A model generated the notes under the pieces. That model searched no databases and had not been told where the DNA came from. It worked only from the letters and a program-made list of their open reading frames with translations. From DATKJS01 sp964551995 (GTDB lineage Bacteria > Acidobacteriota > Aminicenantia > Aminicenantales > Saccharicenantaceae), in NCBI GenBank assembly GCA_964551995.1, contig CAZKFD010000017.1, positions 1 to 64,000 of the forward strand: DNA of 64,000 nt, written 5' to 3'. Both the position numbers and the translations under genes were made by a program. Positions 17,369 through 26,500 of the stretch are shown piece by piece (the first letter of the stretch is position 1; every line of letters begins with the position of its first letter).

Positions 17369-17396
17369 GGGCTGCCGGACCGGATTCCGGAAGCCC
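17369..17396. other. hairpin in the prfB-DUF1844 gap
   Basis: Inverted repeat GGGCT-G-CCGGA / TCCGG-A-AGCCC (10 pairs, one G:A mismatch, 6-base loop) in the 134-base gap between prfB and the DUF1844 gene. No U-run follows on either strand, so it is not a standard terminator; it could be an mRNA processing or stability element. Confidence 0.35.
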
Positions 17397-17474
17397 GGCC
17401 TTATCCAGGGCTCCATCTTACCTGTGTCGGCAGCAAACATCAAGGAACGGTGCCCTCCGGCCGTCGGCTGCGTC

Positions 17475-18577
<1,103 letters not shown>

Positions 18578-18603
<26 letters not shown>

Positions 18604-20113
18604 GTCTGTGGCTCCGCAGCCGAAACATTGCCAGGATAAAGGACAGAACGGCCAATGTCAAGCCGGCAAAGGGGAGGACGTCGCCGATCCGGGTGTATAC
18701 CGACAGGCGTCCGGAGGGGAAGATCGTGCCAGTCAAGACGGCCTGCGTCATGAGCTTGGACCGGCTGAGGACCCGGCCGAAGGGGTCGACGAAGCCGCTG
18801 ATCCCGGTCGTCGCGGCCCGGAGCAGGTAGCGCCGGTTTTCAACCGCCCGGAAGACTGCCTGGGCCCAGTGCTGGTAGGGGGCGGCCGATTCTCCGTACC
18901 ACCCATCGTTGGTGATCGTGACCAGGAAATCGGCCCCACGGCGGACGAAGTCCCGGGCGATTTGGGGAAAGATGATCTCGTAGCAAATCGGCGAGCTGAA
19001 TTTGAAGCCTCTGTATTCGTGGAGGACGGGAGCGGTCCCGGGAGCGATGTCCCCGATGGCGTGGGTTATTTTTTCGATGAAAGAGAAGACTCTCTTGTAT
19101 GGGGTGTATTCCCCGAAGGGAACGAGGTGCATCTTGAAATACAGGGTCCGGGAGAGGTCGGGATGAAGGGCGATGGCCGTGTTGTGGTAGAGCCTCGCCT
19201 CCTGCAGTCCGGTCACTTCGTTGGTCCCGAGGAGGAGCGTCACGCCGCTCGACCGGACGTAGCGCTCGAGCTCATCTCCGAGGTTCCGGTAGATCTCCCC
19301 CTCGCAGCTGAAGCAGAGGGGGACGGTGAATTCCGGCCAGACGACAAGTCCGGCCCCCGCGGCCGCGGCCCGCCGCGTCAGGGCCATATGCTCGTCGAAG
19401 AGCTTCCGGATCTCCCCGGGGGGGGCGTAATCCCAGTATACCTCCGAGGAAACATTTCCCTGGATGACGGCGGCGCGGATGCCGGTCGGGCCGTCGAAAC
19501 GGGCCGTCTTGAGCTCGTAGCCCCCCCAGGCATGGGCAAGGACGAGCAGGGCCAGGGCGGCGAAAAACGGGCTTCTGTTTCTTCGGATCACGGCCAGGAC
19601 GAAGGTGCTCTGGACACAGACGAGGACGAAGGAAATTCCGTAGACGCCCGCGAGCGAGGCGATCTGGATGAACGGGATGTCCCGGTGCTGGCTCGTTCCC
19701 AGGATACCCCAGGGAAATCCCGTGAAGACATGGGCTGTGAGAAACTCGCAGGCGACCCAGAAAAACGGGGCGAGCAGGAAAGCCGCGGCGGGGAACGCAC
19801 GCCCGACCCGGACGAAAACGGCACCGAAGAGGCCCCAGTAGAGGGCCAGGAAGAGGGCCAGGGCCATATAGATGATCAGGCACAGCCAGGGCGGCATGCC
19901 TCCGTAATGGGCGGGAACCGCAGGGATCCAGTAGAGAAGCACGGCGTAGAAAGCGGCGCCGGCGGCCGCCCCGCGAAGGAAACCGGCTCCGGCGCGCCGC
20001 GCCGCCGAGAGACTGAAGAACAGGGGGATGAGAGAGATCCAGGCCAAAACGGAGAGCGAAACCTTGGGAAAGGCCAGCCCGGTGAGGACACCGCTCAGAA
20101 TGGCCAACAGCAT
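18578..20113 (-). CDS. lnt: apolipoprotein N-acyltransferase
   Basis: A 511 aa inner-membrane enzyme that N-acylates the lipid-modified cysteine of lipoproteins. It has about six N-terminal membrane helices (1-200), a periplasmic nitrilase domain (about 220-475) and a C-terminal helix. The catalytic Glu-Lys-Cys triad is visible: VVWPEFTVP, YFKMHLVPFGEYTPY and SPICYEIIFP. Its presence indicates Gram-negative-type lipoprotein maturation. Its 3' end overlaps the prfB start by 26 bases. Confidence 0.95.
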
Positions 20114-20184
20114 CGGAGAACTCTCAGATTCCGTCTCGGCGGCGGTCCCGGCCCGGCGGCGGCATTTTTCTCCGGGAGCGCGCC

Positions 20185-20844
20185 TCAGAATTTAAAGATC
20201 AGGTAGCCGGTCTTCTTCTTCGCGGACTGGTTCAACTGACCGAGAAGCTCGGCGGCCTTGGCCCGCGTGGCGAATCCGCCCAGGCAAACCCGATACCAGG
20301 TTTTCATGTCGCTCGAACGGGGAGGAGCGACGACGGCCGTGTAGCCGCGCTTCCTGAACTTGCCAGCCTCGGCTTCGGCCGACGCTTTGTCCATGAAGGC
20401 CGCAACCTGGACATAGTACAGCCCCGCTCCGGCAACGGCGGGCTGCTGCCCCGCCGGCGATGGGGGTTTGACCTCGCTCTTGGGCGCCGGCTTTTCTCCC
20501 GGCTTGACGGACGGCTTCCGGCCGGCTTCCTCGCCCGGAGCCTTCCCGCCGCCCGGTGCGGGAGCCTGCGGGTTCGCTTGAGACGGGGCGGCGGACGGCT
20601 GTTCGGCGGCGAGGGAGTTGGACTGGGCCGGCTCCGTAACGGGCGGTGTCAGGGCCTCCGGCTCCTTTTCGGTTTCTTGGACCTGAGGGGTGACGACCTT
20701 CGTCGCCGCCGCGATCTGCACCTGCTTTTTCCCGACGGAGACCCCGAGCAGGAAGATGAAGACGCCGAGCACGAGAACGCAGAGGAAAATGACGACAAGC
20801 AGGGTGCTCGAGACCTGGATTTCCCGGAAATCTCTCGTTTTCAT
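20185..20844 (-). CDS. SPOR domain membrane protein
   Basis: A 219 aa protein with a short cytoplasmic N terminus, one membrane helix (LLVVIFLCVLVLGVFIFLLG, about 16-35), a Pro/Ala/Lys-rich linker (about 45-140) and a C-terminal SPOR domain (about 142-217; LYYVQVAAFMDKASAEAEAG, WYRVCLGGFATRAKAAELLG). SPOR domains bind denuded septal peptidoglycan, so a division-site role is likely. It follows the SPFH gene by 6 bases. Confidence 0.9.
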   Translation of the reverse strand: MKTRDFREIQVSSTLLVVIFLCVLVLGVFIFLLGVSVGKKQVQIAAATKVVTPQVQETEKEPEALTPPVTEPAQSNSLAAEQPSAAPSQANPQAPAPGGGKAPGEEAGRKPSVKPGEKPAPKSEVKPPSPAGQQPAVAGAGLYYVQVAAFMDKASAEAEAGKFRKRGYTAVVAPPRSSDMKTWYRVCLGGFATRAKAAELLGQLNQSAKKKTGYLIFKF

Positions 20845-20850
20845 GACCGG

Positions 20851-21612
20851 CTATTTGCTCTCCCGGGTCTTGTCGCCAGGGAACGAGCGGAGGAATTCGA
20901 GCGGCAGCGGAAAGACGATCGTCGAGTTTTTCTCGGTGGCGATCTCGGTCAGGGTGCTGAGAAAGCGGAGCATGAGGGTCTGCGGGTTCTGCGAAATGAT
21001 GTTGGCGGCCTGGGTAAGTTTGTCGGCGGCCTGGAATTCGCCGTCGGCGTGGATGACCTTCGCCCGGCGCTCGCGCTCTGCCTCGGCTTGCCGAGCGATC
21101 GCGCGAACCATGTTCTCCGGCAGGTCGACCTGCTTCATCTCCACCAGCTGGACCTTGATACCCCAGGGATCGGTGTGCAGGTCGATGATCTCCTGGAGCC
21201 GGGCGTTCAGTTTGTCCCGCTCGGACAGGAGGTCGTCGAGCGGCACCTGGCCGAGGACGCTCCGCAGGGTCGTCTGGGCTAGCTGGGACGTCGCGTAGAG
21301 ATAATCTTGGACCTCGATGACGCTCCTGAGGGGGTCCATGACCCGGAAGTAGAGGACGGCGTTGACCTTCACCGTGACGTTGTCCCGGGTGATGACGTCC
21401 TGCGGCGGGATGTCCATGGTGATGAGGCGGAGGCTCACCCGGACGATCCGGTCGATCGGCGAGAAAACGAGGATGATTCCTGGCCCCTTGGGCTTGGGCA
21501 AGACCCGTCCGAGCCGGAAGATGACACCGCGCTCGTATTCTCTGAGGATCTTGATCGAGTTCAGAAGATAAAGGACGACCAGTCCGATGACGATGACCGG
21601 GAAAGTGATCAT
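20851..21612 (-). CDS. SPFH/band 7 (slipin/stomatin-like) protein
   Basis: A 253 aa membrane-anchored SPFH protein with an N-terminal hydrophobic hairpin (TFPVIVIGLVVLYLLNSI), EYERGVIFRLGRVLPKPKGPG, and LRLITMDIPPQDVITRDNVT typical of slipins, then a C-terminal coiled coil (EAERERRAKVIHADGE). Slipins form oligomeric scaffolds and are very often adjacent to NfeD, as here (nfeD ends 49 bases upstream in the same direction). In Pyrococcus the NfeD-type protease cleaves the slipin C terminus. Confidence 0.94.
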   Translation of the reverse strand: MITFPVIVIGLVVLYLLNSIKILREYERGVIFRLGRVLPKPKGPGIILVFSPIDRIVRVSLRLITMDIPPQDVITRDNVTVKVNAVLYFRVMDPLRSVIEVQDYLYATSQLAQTTLRSVLGQVPLDDLLSERDKLNARLQEIIDLHTDPWGIKVQLVEMKQVDLPENMVRAIARQAEAERERRAKVIHADGEFQAADKLTQAANIISQNPQTLMLRFLSTLTEIATEKNSTIVFPLPLEFLRSFPGDKTRESK

Positions 21613-21661
21613 GGCTTTCTCCTTGCGGGGACGGTCGGTGTCTCCGCTGTGTATTTAGGGG

Positions 21662-22936
21662 TCAGGCTTTCGTGACCCTGATCTTCAGGTTGTCGAGAAC
21701 CTCGAGGACGCGCACTTTTTCGCCCGCGCGTACGGGCTCCGACGCTTCGGCTTCCCAAAGCTCCCCGTGGACGAAGACCCGGCCCGACGGGGCCAGGTCG
21801 GTCCGGGCCGTGCCGATCTCGCCGACCATGCCCTCTTTTCCCGTGGCGGACCGGCGGGCATGAGCACGCACGACCAGGTAGACGAGGAAGAGGAAGATCA
21901 CGGAGATCCCGAACGCTAAGGGGATGATGACCCTCAGGCTGGGTCGAAGCGCGGGGCTCGGGGAGCTGATGAGCATCAGAGATCCGATGACCATGGCTGC
22001 CACCCCTCCTAAGGCGAGCACCCCGAAACTGTGGACCTTGACTTCGACGACGAACAGGACGAGAGCCAGAATGATCAGCATCAGCCCGACGTAGTTGATG
22101 GGTAGGATCTGGAAGGCGAAGATCGCGAGCAGCAGGCTGATGCCGCCGAGGACGCCGGGCAGTATGGCTCCGGGGTGCGAGAACTCGAAATAAAGACCCA
22201 GGAGGCCGATCATGAGCAGGAGATAGGCGAGGTTCGGTTCCGAGATGGTGAGAAGAAACCGCTGGCGGAACGACATGGGAAGCGCCACGATCGGCTCGCC
22301 CTTCAAGGCGAGGGCGGTTTCTTCGCCGTTGAACCTCCGCAGCCGCTTCCCGTCGAGGAAGTTGACGATGTCCCGGTCGGATTTGGCCACGAGGTCGATC
22401 AGCCCCCCCTTGAGCGCCTCCGTTTCCGTGTATGAAAGGCTCTTGGTCACGCCGTCCTCGGCCATTTGGACGTTTCGGCCCCTCTTTTCGGCGAGCGTCT
22501 TGATGTAGGAGACCGCGTCGTGCGTGACTTTCTCCTCCATGGTCTTGTCCATCGATTGGCCCGTGATGGACATCCCCACGGGGTGGGCTGCCCCCGTGTC
22601 CGTCCCGCGCGCCATGGCGAAAACGTCGCAGGAGATGCAGATGAAAAAGCCGGCCGAGGCGGCCCGGGCACCGCTCGGCGCGACGTAAGCGGCGACGGGG
22701 GTTCGGGCGTTGACAATCTTCTCGATGATCTCCCGCATCGAAGTGTCCAGGCCCCCCGGAGTGTTCAGGGTCAGGATGACCAATGAGGCGCCCTCCCTGT
22801 CGGCCCGGTCGATGGATTGGATGATGTATTGCGAGCTGATGGGCTGGATCGGAGCGTCGACGGTGATCTTGAGGATCGCGGCGGACAGGAAGGCCGGGCA
22901 GGCGACAAGGAAAAAGACGAGGATTTTAGCGCGCAC
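21662..22936 (-). CDS. NfeD family membrane-bound serine protease
   Basis: A 424 aa long-form NfeD (1510-N type). It has a signal peptide (RAKILVFFLVACPAFLSA), a ClpP-like serine protease domain (about 20-220) with the nucleophile region PSGARAASAGFFI and a basic helix HDAVSYIKTLAEKRG supplying the candidate general-base Lys, then several membrane helices (about 225-365) and a C-terminal OB-fold NfeD domain. I start it at GTG 22936: an upstream TTG at 22969 coincides with the -35 box and precedes the predicted transcript. The promoter leaves at most a few leader bases. It heads the 11-gene run down to 12.7 kb. Confidence 0.9.
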   Translation of the reverse strand: MRAKILVFFLVACPAFLSAAILKITVDAPIQPISSQYIIQSIDRADREGASLVILTLNTPGGLDTSMREIIEKIVNARTPVAAYVAPSGARAASAGFFICISCDVFAMARGTDTGAAHPVGMSITGQSMDKTMEEKVTHDAVSYIKTLAEKRGRNVQMAEDGVTKSLSYTETEALKGGLIDLVAKSDRDIVNFLDGKRLRRFNGEETALALKGEPIVALPMSFRQRFLLTISEPNLAYLLLMIGLLGLYFEFSHPGAILPGVLGGISLLLAIFAFQILPINYVGLMLIILALVLFVVEVKVHSFGVLALGGVAAMVIGSLMLISSPSPALRPSLRVIIPLAFGISVIFLFLVYLVVRAHARRSATGKEGMVGEIGTARTDLAPSGRVFVHGELWEAEASEPVRAGEKVRVLEVLDNLKIRVTKA

Positions 22937-22945
22937 TCTGGCTTC

Positions 22946-22974
22946 ATTATAGAAAGTCGCGGCCCGCAAGTCAA
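22946..22974 (-). promoter_or_regulatory. near-consensus sigma70 promoter heading the nfeD-prfB-pyr-rnc run
   Basis: Minus strand: -35 TTGACT (22969-22974), 17-base spacer, and a perfect -10 TATAAT (22946-22951). The expected start (about 22939) is within 3-5 bases of the nfeD GTG, implying a leaderless message. It is the best promoter match in the window. Confidence 0.78.
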
Positions 22975-22997
22975 CCGGGCATAATTATGCTTGACTT
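22968..22997. repeat. palindrome between back-to-back -35 boxes
   Basis: Outer arms AAGTCAA (22968-22974) and TTGACTT (22991-22997) are mutual reverse complements and contain the two divergent -35 hexamers. Between them lies the perfect 12-base palindrome GCATAATTATGC (22979-22990). The arrangement resembles an operator for a dimeric regulator placed to cover both promoters. Confidence 0.55.
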
Positions 22998-23023
22998 TTT
23001 ATTATCAATTAATTAATTAATAT
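22991..23023 (+). promoter_or_regulatory. probable promoter of the HU gene
   Basis: -35 TTGACT (22991-22996) is followed by a very AT-rich stretch with three AATT repeats ending in TAATAT (23018-23023). The spacing to TAATAT is 21 bases, and hexamers at 17-18 bases are poor, so the -10 is not certain. AT-rich upstream DNA and autoregulation would be normal for an HU gene. Confidence 0.4.
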
Positions 23024-23056
23024 CTATCGTCCGTTTGGACTGAAGGAGTTTTTCCC

Positions 23057-23344
23057 ATGATCAAGAATGATATCGCCCTTGCGATTGAGAAAAAATCGGA
23101 ATTCAATAGGGCCAAATCATTGTTGATCGTGGGCGCCGTTCTGGACTCCCTCAAGGCGGCTCTCACGAATAAGGAAAAGGTGGAGATCCGGGGTTTCGGC
23201 AGTTTCAAGGTCGTGGCCAAAAAAACCGGATTCGGACGGGACATCCGGCGCCAGAAGCAGATCCGCATCGAGAAGGGGCGCCGCATCAAGTTCCGCGCCG
23301 GCCAGGAGCTGAAGACTCTTCTGTCCAAGGCCAAAATCGGCTGA
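23057..23344 (+). CDS. HU family DNA-binding protein
   Basis: A 95 aa histone-like protein. The beta-arm signature region VEIRGFGSFKVVAKK and the arm RDIRRQKQIRIEKGRRIKFR are clear, with the two N-terminal dimerisation helices before them and FRAGQELKTLL at the end. HU bends and compacts DNA non-specifically. The ATG at 23057 has a strong AAGGAG 9 bases upstream. Divergent from nfeD and followed by a terminator hairpin. HU and IHF cannot be separated from sequence alone; a single homodimeric HU is the simpler reading. Confidence 0.94.
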   Translation: MIKNDIALAIEKKSEFNRAKSLLIVGAVLDSLKAALTNKEKVEIRGFGSFKVVAKKTGFGRDIRRQKQIRIEKGRRIKFRAGQELKTLLSKAKIG

Positions 23345-23402
23345 CGCGGCGTCCCCCTCCCTGCACATCCGCCCCGCCCCGGCAATGCGGACTTTCCTCC
23401 CC

Positions 23403-23429
23403 GGCCGGGAATGCGCCCGGCCCCCTTTT
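23403..23429 (+). terminator. probable Rho-independent terminator after HU
   Basis: GGCCGGG / CCCGGCC stem (23403-23409, 23416-23422) with a 6-base loop, followed by CCC and TTTT. The U-run is short, so efficiency is uncertain. It lies between the convergent HU and coaE genes. Confidence 0.55.
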
Positions 23430-23445
23430 CGGGAGGATGCCGCGC

Positions 23446-24129
23446 TTATCGCCGCGACGTCAGGCGTGCGGTCCGGGAGCGAACTTTCGGGTGCCGGGAG
23501 GGCAGGCCATCCGAATGCCGCTTGAGCTCCCAGTCCAGGAGCAGGGACGCGTAGACTCTTTCGGCCTGTTCAACCGTTTCGGCGATCGTGCCTGAAGTGT
23601 CGATGACGTAGTCGGCGCACATGATCTTCTCGTCGTCGGGCATCTGGCTGCCGATTCTCCGGCGGGCTTCTTCCTCGCTGACGCCGTCCCGTCCCATGAG
23701 CCTCTGGACCTGGAGAAAGGGAAGGCACCGGACGACGATGATCTTGTCGAACTGATGGGCGGCGCCGGCCTCGATCATCAGGGCTGCCTCGGAAACGAAT
23801 ACCCTGAAGCGGCCCGCCCGTTCGAGCCGCGCCATCGTCCGCTTCTGCGCGGCCTTCACGAGTGGATGGACGACCCCGTTGACGAACCACCGTGCCTCAG
23901 GGTCGGAAAAGACGATGGGGCCCAAGCGGCGGCGGTCGATGGTCCCGTCCGGGTTGAGAATGCTCTCGCCGAAGTGCGCGACGAGTTTTCTCCATGCAAG
24001 CCGGCCTGGAGACATAAGCTTGTGGGCGAGTTCGTCGGCGGACTGGAAGGCACACCCTTTTGCTTGGAAGATCCGGGCGACAACCGTCTTGCCGCTGGCG
24101 ATGCCCCCTGTCAGCGCAACGCGAAGCAC
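23446..24129 (-). CDS. coaE: dephospho-CoA kinase
   Basis: A 227 aa final enzyme of CoA synthesis. The P-loop is ALTGGIASGKTVVA at the N terminus, followed by the ADELAHKLM substrate region, VHPLVKAAQ, and the lid-like MGRDGVSEEEARRRIGSQMP. The GTG at 24129 is chosen because the family protein begins there (LRVALTGG) and lies one base after the upstream PilZ stop; the longer open frame would overlap that gene. The C-terminal tail is basic (KVRSRTARLTSRR). Confidence 0.94.
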   Translation of the reverse strand: MLRVALTGGIASGKTVVARIFQAKGCAFQSADELAHKLMSPGRLAWRKLVAHFGESILNPDGTIDRRRLGPIVFSDPEARWFVNGVVHPLVKAAQKRTMARLERAGRFRVFVSEAALMIEAGAAHQFDKIIVVRCLPFLQVQRLMGRDGVSEEEARRRIGSQMPDDEKIMCADYVIDTSGTIAETVEQAERVYASLLLDWELKRHSDGLPSRHPKVRSRTARLTSRR

Positions 24130-24130
24130 G

Positions 24131-24532
24131 CTATTTTTTCGGAATCCTCTTTTTGGACCCGGAGAGGACCTCAAAGGCCTTGTTGAACCGGACCGCGACT
24201 CCCTGGCGCTTGGACTTGATGTTGGGCTTTTCGAGACGAACGGTGATGCCGCCGACGTAGAGTTTCGATTTCCGCCCTTCCGCCAGCTTTTCGGGAAGTT
24301 CGATCATGAGATTGAGTTTTGAGCCGACGACGACGCCGGAGTCCAGGCAGAAATATGCCCCGCCCGAGGAGATGTTCTCGAGCTTCGTCTCCTCCCGGAA
24401 TTTCCGGCCTTGAGGAAGCTGGCCGGCGATGACGGTTTTCAGCGGCAGCTCAAAACGCCATTCGCGCCGGCGGTTGACCTCAAGGTCCTCCCGAAGTTTT
24501 TTCTTCTTCTTGGGGGCGGCTCGCTTGGTCAT
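24131..24532 (-). CDS. PilZ domain protein
   Basis: A 133 aa stand-alone PilZ protein with a lysine-rich N terminus (KKKKKLREDL). Both c-di-GMP motifs look intact: RREWRFELP (RxxxR) and NISSGGAYF (NxSxxG). It sits between an atypical LuxR regulator (20 bases upstream) and coaE (1 base downstream) on one likely transcript. The partner is unknown. Confidence 0.85.
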   Translation of the reverse strand: MTKRAAPKKKKKLREDLEVNRRREWRFELPLKTVIAGQLPQGRKFREETKLENISSGGAYFCLDSGVVVGSKLNLMIELPEKLAEGRKSKLYVGGITVRLEKPNIKSKRQGVAVRFNKAFEVLSGSKKRIPKK

Positions 24533-24552
24533 GGCGTCCTCGATTCGTTGGC

Positions 24553-25245
24553 CTAAAACAGGGCCGAATTGATGGCGTAGAGCGCCAGCTGGAGGCGGCT
24601 GTGGGTATCGAGCTTGGCGTAGATGCTCTTGATGTGGGAACGCACGGTGTTCTTGCTGATGAACATCAGTTCGGCGATTTCGTCGTTGCTCTTCCCCTGG
24701 CCGATGAGCCGGAGGACTTGGAATTCCGTCGGCGTCAGCTGGTCCAGAGTCTTTTCCTTGAGGTCGCGTCCGACGACGGAGATGATCCGGTCCATGATGC
24801 TGGACATCTTGTCCCGGGGGAGCCAGATCTCACCCTTGTGCACGGCGTGGACGGCCTCGGCGAGCTGGCTGGAGGAATCGTTGAGGTCGAAATACCCCCG
24901 GGCGCCGGCGTTGATGAGGTTGACGATCTCCTCGTGGGCCGGGATGCTGCCCAAGAGCAGGAGCTGGGACCGTCCCTGGGCTTTGGAGATCTCGCGGATG
25001 GCCTTGCAGATCTCCCGCAGGTTCGGCAGGGGCTCCATGTGCGCGAAAAGGATGACCTGGGGCTTGAGCTTCTTTATAGAGTCGATGAACGACTCGATCG
25101 TGTTTTTCTCGATGTTCAGAATCTCAAGTTCGGAATCGGCTTCAAGGGCTCTCAGGATGCCGGCGAGGATGATATCGGACGGGCAGAAGATCAGAAGCGT
25201 GATCCTGGCGCTTTCCGAGGACGGCGGCGTTTTCTTTTTCTCCAT
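24553..25245 (-). CDS. LuxR/NarL-type regulator with non-phosphorylatable receiver domain
   Basis: A 230 aa DNA-binding regulator. The C-terminal LuxR helix-turn-helix (about 165-228) is standard: LTPTEFQVLRLIGQGKSNDE then IAELMFISKNTVRSHIKSIY. The N-terminal domain folds like a receiver (ITLLIFCPSDIILAGILRAL, VNLINAGARGYFDL), but the acidic pair is IFCPSD, the phospho-acceptor Asp site reads VILFAHMEP, and the conserved Lys near YFDLND is absent. Phosphorelay control is therefore unlikely. Starts at 25245 (MEKKK) or 25278 are both possible; the ATG at 25317 lies inside the -10 box and is excluded. Confidence 0.88.
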   Translation of the reverse strand: MEKKKTPPSSESARITLLIFCPSDIILAGILRALEADSELEILNIEKNTIESFIDSIKKLKPQVILFAHMEPLPNLREICKAIREISKAQGRSQLLLLGSIPAHEEIVNLINAGARGYFDLNDSSSQLAEAVHAVHKGEIWLPRDKMSSIMDRIISVVGRDLKEKTLDQLTPTEFQVLRLIGQGKSNDEIAELMFISKNTVRSHIKSIYAKLDTHSRLQLALYAINSALF

Positions 25246-25312
25246 GCTCGTTTCGGCCCCTTTTGGCGATTTGATCATCCGCTCATGCTCATCATGACAA
25301 GGATTTAGGCGA

Positions 25313-25341
25313 ATCATATTCTATCGGAGTGGGCTTGTCAA
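25313..25341 (-). promoter_or_regulatory. promoter of the LuxR-PilZ-coaE operon
   Basis: Minus strand: -35 TTGACA (25336-25341, perfect), 17-base spacer, -10 TATGAT (25313-25318, 5 of 6). Transcription should begin near 25307, leaving a leader of about 30-60 bases depending on the start codon used. Confidence 0.72.
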
Positions 25342-25384
25342 GAGCGGTCCCGAGGGAAAAAAGAAGCCGGGACAGGGGTCCGGG

Positions 25385-25792
25385 TCAGGACGAGGATAGG
25401 GGATTGGGCCTGAGCCGGAAGGACCGGTCCAGGCGGACGGTGACGAACTGGCTCTTCCCGTTATGGGCCTCCGACTGCACCTGGACCACCGAACCGGTGA
25501 CCAGCAGCCGGAGCGGGCTCTCCAGAATGAGCGTCCGGGGGATTTCCAGGTTGACCGCCATTTTGGCCCCGACGAGCAGCCGCGTGCTGAGCCTGAAGGA
25601 CACCTCCTGGGCGCTGATGGAACAGATCGCGGTCTGCTCCTCGAACCTTTTTCCCCTGGCGTCCTGCCCCTTGACCGAGGCCGGGAGGGAGAGATCGAAG
25701 GCGCGTTCCCTTTTCGCGGCCCGGGCCGCGGTTCTGATGGAGGGGTTATAGGGAGTGTTTTCGCCGTTCATTGCGAGCGGATTTTCGTCCAT
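25385..25792 (-). CDS. degenerate PilZ-like protein
   Basis: A 135 aa protein with the length and beta pattern of a PilZ domain (FDLSLPASVKGQDARGKRFE, LVGAKMAVNLEIP, LRLLVTGSVVQVQ). The c-di-GMP motifs are eroded: the first reads AAKRERAFDL and the DxSxxG loop reads SISAQEVSF. It resembles the next gene (25927-26325) in order and sequence, suggesting duplication. It probably does not bind c-di-GMP in the canonical way. The ATG at 25792 has AAGG about 10 bases upstream; a second in-frame ATG lies at 25771. Confidence 0.72.
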   Translation of the reverse strand: MDENPLAMNGENTPYNPSIRTAARAAKRERAFDLSLPASVKGQDARGKRFEEQTAICSISAQEVSFRLSTRLLVGAKMAVNLEIPRTLILESPLRLLVTGSVVQVQSEAHNGKSQFVTVRLDRSFRLRPNPLSSS

Positions 25793-25926
25793 GGCCGGAC
25801 CGCCTTCAATCGCTTCTGATGGCGAATCGGAGGGTTATTTTTGCCCGGCCGTTCTCACCGTCAGCGGCTAAGCACCAGCCGCTTCCCGGCCCCGCGTCTC
25901 GAGGCGCCAAGACCCCGTGCCGGCGT

Positions 25927-26325
25927 TCAGACCTGCCGGTCCGGGTTGGCGGCTTCGGCCGCCGGAGCGCCCCCTTCGACGAAATAGCGGCTCTCGAGCC
26001 GGAGGGAAATCTGCGATGGAACATCGTCCTCTTCGCCCGGCTCGATGAAGGCGATCGTCCCCTTGATCATGAGCTTCAGGCTCCTGCCTTCGTCGAGCTT
26101 GGGAGGGAGGGCCACGGCGAGCTTGAGCCGGGAGCCGGGGGAGACGGGCGTGCGCAGCGGAAACAGCGCCCCGACATGGCTCATGTAAGCGAGCATCGTC
26201 TCTTCGCGGAACAGGCGGCCGCAGGCGTCGGGACCTTCGACCGTCAGGGGGAGGGAGAGTTTGAATCCCCTCTGTTCCGCGTGGCGTCTGACGGGGACGT
26301 TCTCCGTGATGATCCTCCTGTGCAT
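25927..26325 (-). CDS. degenerate PilZ-like protein
   Basis: A 132 aa PilZ-fold protein. The RxxxR region is RRHAEQRGFKLSLP and the second motif is YMSHVGALF, where Asp/Asn is lost but S and G remain. Strands FKLSLPLTVEG, RLKLAVALPPKLDEGRSLKL and KGTIAFIE follow the PilZ order. The ATG at 26325 has AAAAGGAAG about 8 bases upstream, so I prefer it to the GTG at 26349. It lies 134 bases upstream of its paralogue and divergent from proS. Confidence 0.72.
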   Translation of the reverse strand: MHRRIITENVPVRRHAEQRGFKLSLPLTVEGPDACGRLFREETMLAYMSHVGALFPLRTPVSPGSRLKLAVALPPKLDEGRSLKLMIKGTIAFIEPGEEDDVPSQISLRLESRYFVEGGAPAAEAANPDRQV

Positions 26326-26440
26326 GTTCAGCTTCCTTTTCCTTGGCACAACGCGAGCCTAAAATCGCATGGCCCCGGAGGCCCGTCAATCACCCCTAAG
26401 GATGAAATGCTGGGGGATATTCCCGTGCCCGGCCGTTTCC

Positions 26441-26469
26441 TTGACAAACGGCGGAGGGGCGGCTAGAAT
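26441..26469 (+). promoter_or_regulatory. promoter of the proS-pcm-DUF192 operon
   Basis: -35 TTGACA (26441-26446), 17-base spacer, -10 TAGAAT (26464-26469). The start is expected near 26476, about 25 bases before the proS GTG, with GGAG in the leader. Confidence 0.72.
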
Positions 26470-26500
26470 CCCGAGAGGCCGAGGCCCCGGAGATGGCGAG

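Noticed and set aside
22937..22969. TTG at 22969 as the nfeD start
   Set aside because: It falls in the -35 box and precedes the predicted transcription start; GTG 22936 starts directly at the signal peptide.
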